The position numbers were made by a program, and so were the translations under genes. From Saccoglossus kowalevskii (Eukaryota; Hemichordata; Enteropneusta; Harrimaniidae): 21,733 nt of DNA. Under the pieces are notes generated by a model. It did not search any database and was not told where the DNA came from. It saw only the letters and a list, made by a program, of their open reading frames with translations. Shown piece after piece: positions 20,440-21,733 of this stretch. The stretch lies in assembly GCF_000003605.2 (NCBI RefSeq), contig NW_003107092.1:93647-115379 (forward strand). Reading direction: 5' to 3'. Every line of letters starts with the position of its first letter. The stretch's first letter is position 1.

Positions 20440-20910
20440 ATTCTATGGCTACGGAGTTCTTTGTACGCTAGGTGCCGTTCAGGATTGAAAGAAAAACAAA
20501 CTAAAATAATGAACAGTATCGAAGCTGTGGGTCTTTCGTTATTTACGCATCATTATTATCATTATTTTTGTTAGCCGTATGCAAGCAATCGCCTCGTATC
20601 TCCGTAGCGAGCTACACTGTCTTGATACCTTAGTATATGTGTACCATGGTTTGTAGAAGTCACGTAATTTACGTTGACTTATTACAAGACCCCGTAGACA
20701 TAACATACGGCCTCGTTACAAATACAAATTCAAAACACGGTACATTATTTGTGCGAGAAGCTTTAAAACATACACTTCGTTTAGATAATGTATAAATATG
20801 CATCACCACAAACAAAGCTATAAATAGGGCTATTTGGTGTAGTTATCAAGAAACATGCTCGCTCATACAAATATTTAAATTGCGCGGAAAATCGACATTA
20901 TTAGTCAAGT
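20440..20910. other. intergenic DNA
   Basis: Ordinary AT-rich sequence between the 12-bp stem-loop and the 30-bp repeat. Nothing was recognised on either strand. Confidence 0.5.
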
Positions 20911-21000
20911 GAGGCTTTCGGTAGTTTTTAAAATTCATTTGAAGCTTTCAGTAACCTTCGGAAATCACGTGATGCTTTCAGTTGCCTCAGGAAATCACGT
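20911..21000. repeat. three-copy 30-bp tandem repeat with CACGT boxes
   Basis: The units begin gaggctttcggtag, gaagctttcagtaacc and gatgctttcagttgcc, at a spacing of exactly 30 bp (20911, 20941, 20971). The second and third both end gaaatcacgt; the first has decayed in this half (aaattcattt). The junction of units two and three makes AATCACGTGAT, a palindromic E-box (CACGTG at 20966-20971). Confidence 0.85.
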
Positions 21001-21733
21001 ACAGTCATTATGTGGCGGAACATTGCTGATAAAAGTGTAAATCTGTGATAAAATCATGTTACACTAATATGTCAAGATTAAATATATTTGTTTACTGATC
21101 GAAGGAAAAAACTTCAAATATAGGCAAAAAGCCGTAGTTGAGTATATACATTGAGCGAATTATACAATATCGACTTCGACGGGTGTTATTGCTTTTATAT
21201 TAATACAAGTATAATATGTGATCGTATGAGTAACTATGATATCCGTGTTGTCCCGTTGTTTTATCTGCGTGATGTTTTGCGATATTCGTTTCGCACCACA
21301 CGATATATTTTGACCCAGCGTTACTATTTGGCCCGGGGTTAACGAATAACATCCCCTCACAAAGTGCAACTCCGTATATGAAAATAATAGTGGCAGTGTT
21401 TGTCACTTTGTAGTATTAACCCTCATAATCATTGTCAATATTGTCAAAGAAACTTTTCTGACTTGTGATATTTTACTCATTTTTGGCAAAAAATCAATGC
21501 TAAAAATATAGTCTCGGATAAGTCGTTTAGTATACTTAAAGGGAACCTCAATCCAAACAACATAATGACCCTTAAAGAAAAAGCTCCACAAATGTAGGAG
21601 AATGCAATTTACAGTTTTGTTGCATCACTTTCCATTCTCTAGATATTCCACTTTTCATCAGTATTACGGAGTCAGCCATCTTGATTTTCAAGCAAAGGAT
21701 TATGGGTGAAAGTATGACATCATAGAATCTGTT
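21001..21733. other. intergenic DNA to the end of the window
   Basis: Overlapping small ORFs exist on both strands (+ 21151-21342, - 21160-21369, - 21200-21406, - 21403-21591). They are antisense to each other, lack motifs and look like chance. No gene or RNA is supported. Confidence 0.45.

Noticed and set aside
1-21733. tRNA, rRNA, CRISPR arrays, bacterial operons
   Set aside because: No B-box-like GGTTCGAATC with cloverleaf context, no rRNA cores and no regularly spaced direct repeats with unique spacers were seen. The split gene structure is animal-like.

Overview
The window looks like nuclear DNA of an invertebrate animal. It is visibly AT-rich, and almost all of it is non-coding. The only clear gene is split by GT-AG introns and encodes a nicotinic-type Cys-loop receptor subunit. 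The non-coding DNA carries microsatellites, a minisatellite and short foldback elements. A lophotrochozoan such as a mollusc, brachiopod or annelid would fit, because these lineages have expanded nicotinic-like receptor families, but the sequence alone does not fix the taxon. There is no sign of bacterial or viral gene organisation.

The gene lies on the + strand. Four exons join in frame: 6252-6296 (45 bp), 6683-6792 (110 bp), 8457-9552 (1096 bp) and 11482-11592 (111 bp, ending in TGA). They give a 453-residue partial product that lacks only the signal peptide and the first part of the ligand-binding domain. In order it contains the loop D and loop A regions, the 15-residue Cys-loop, loops B and C, M1-M3, a long cytoplasmic loop, the MA helix and M4. 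The 45 bp and 110 bp exons match the sizes and phases of the equivalent exons in vertebrate CHRN genes. The subunit is unusual. It has lost the loop A tyrosine, both loop C tyrosines and the vicinal cysteines of ACh-binding alpha subunits, yet keeps the Glu collar of a cation pore. It is probably a non-alpha (complementary) subunit or an orphan receptor of altered specificity.

Regions: 1-5443 is upstream non-coding DNA with diverged repeats, including a two-copy repeat in which each copy carries a consensus CRE. 5450-5719 is an ORF with a signal-peptide-like start that might be the missing 5' exon (low confidence). 5720-11592 holds the receptor exons and introns. The last intron contains a 44-bp minisatellite and a foldback element with terminal inverted repeats. 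11593-21733 is the 3' flank and intergenic DNA, with no gene I can support. It holds a second foldback/MITE-like element, a 24-copy TTTA microsatellite, a three-copy 30-bp repeat with CACGT-type boxes, and a GC-rich hairpin. Residue numbers below refer to the 453-residue partial product.
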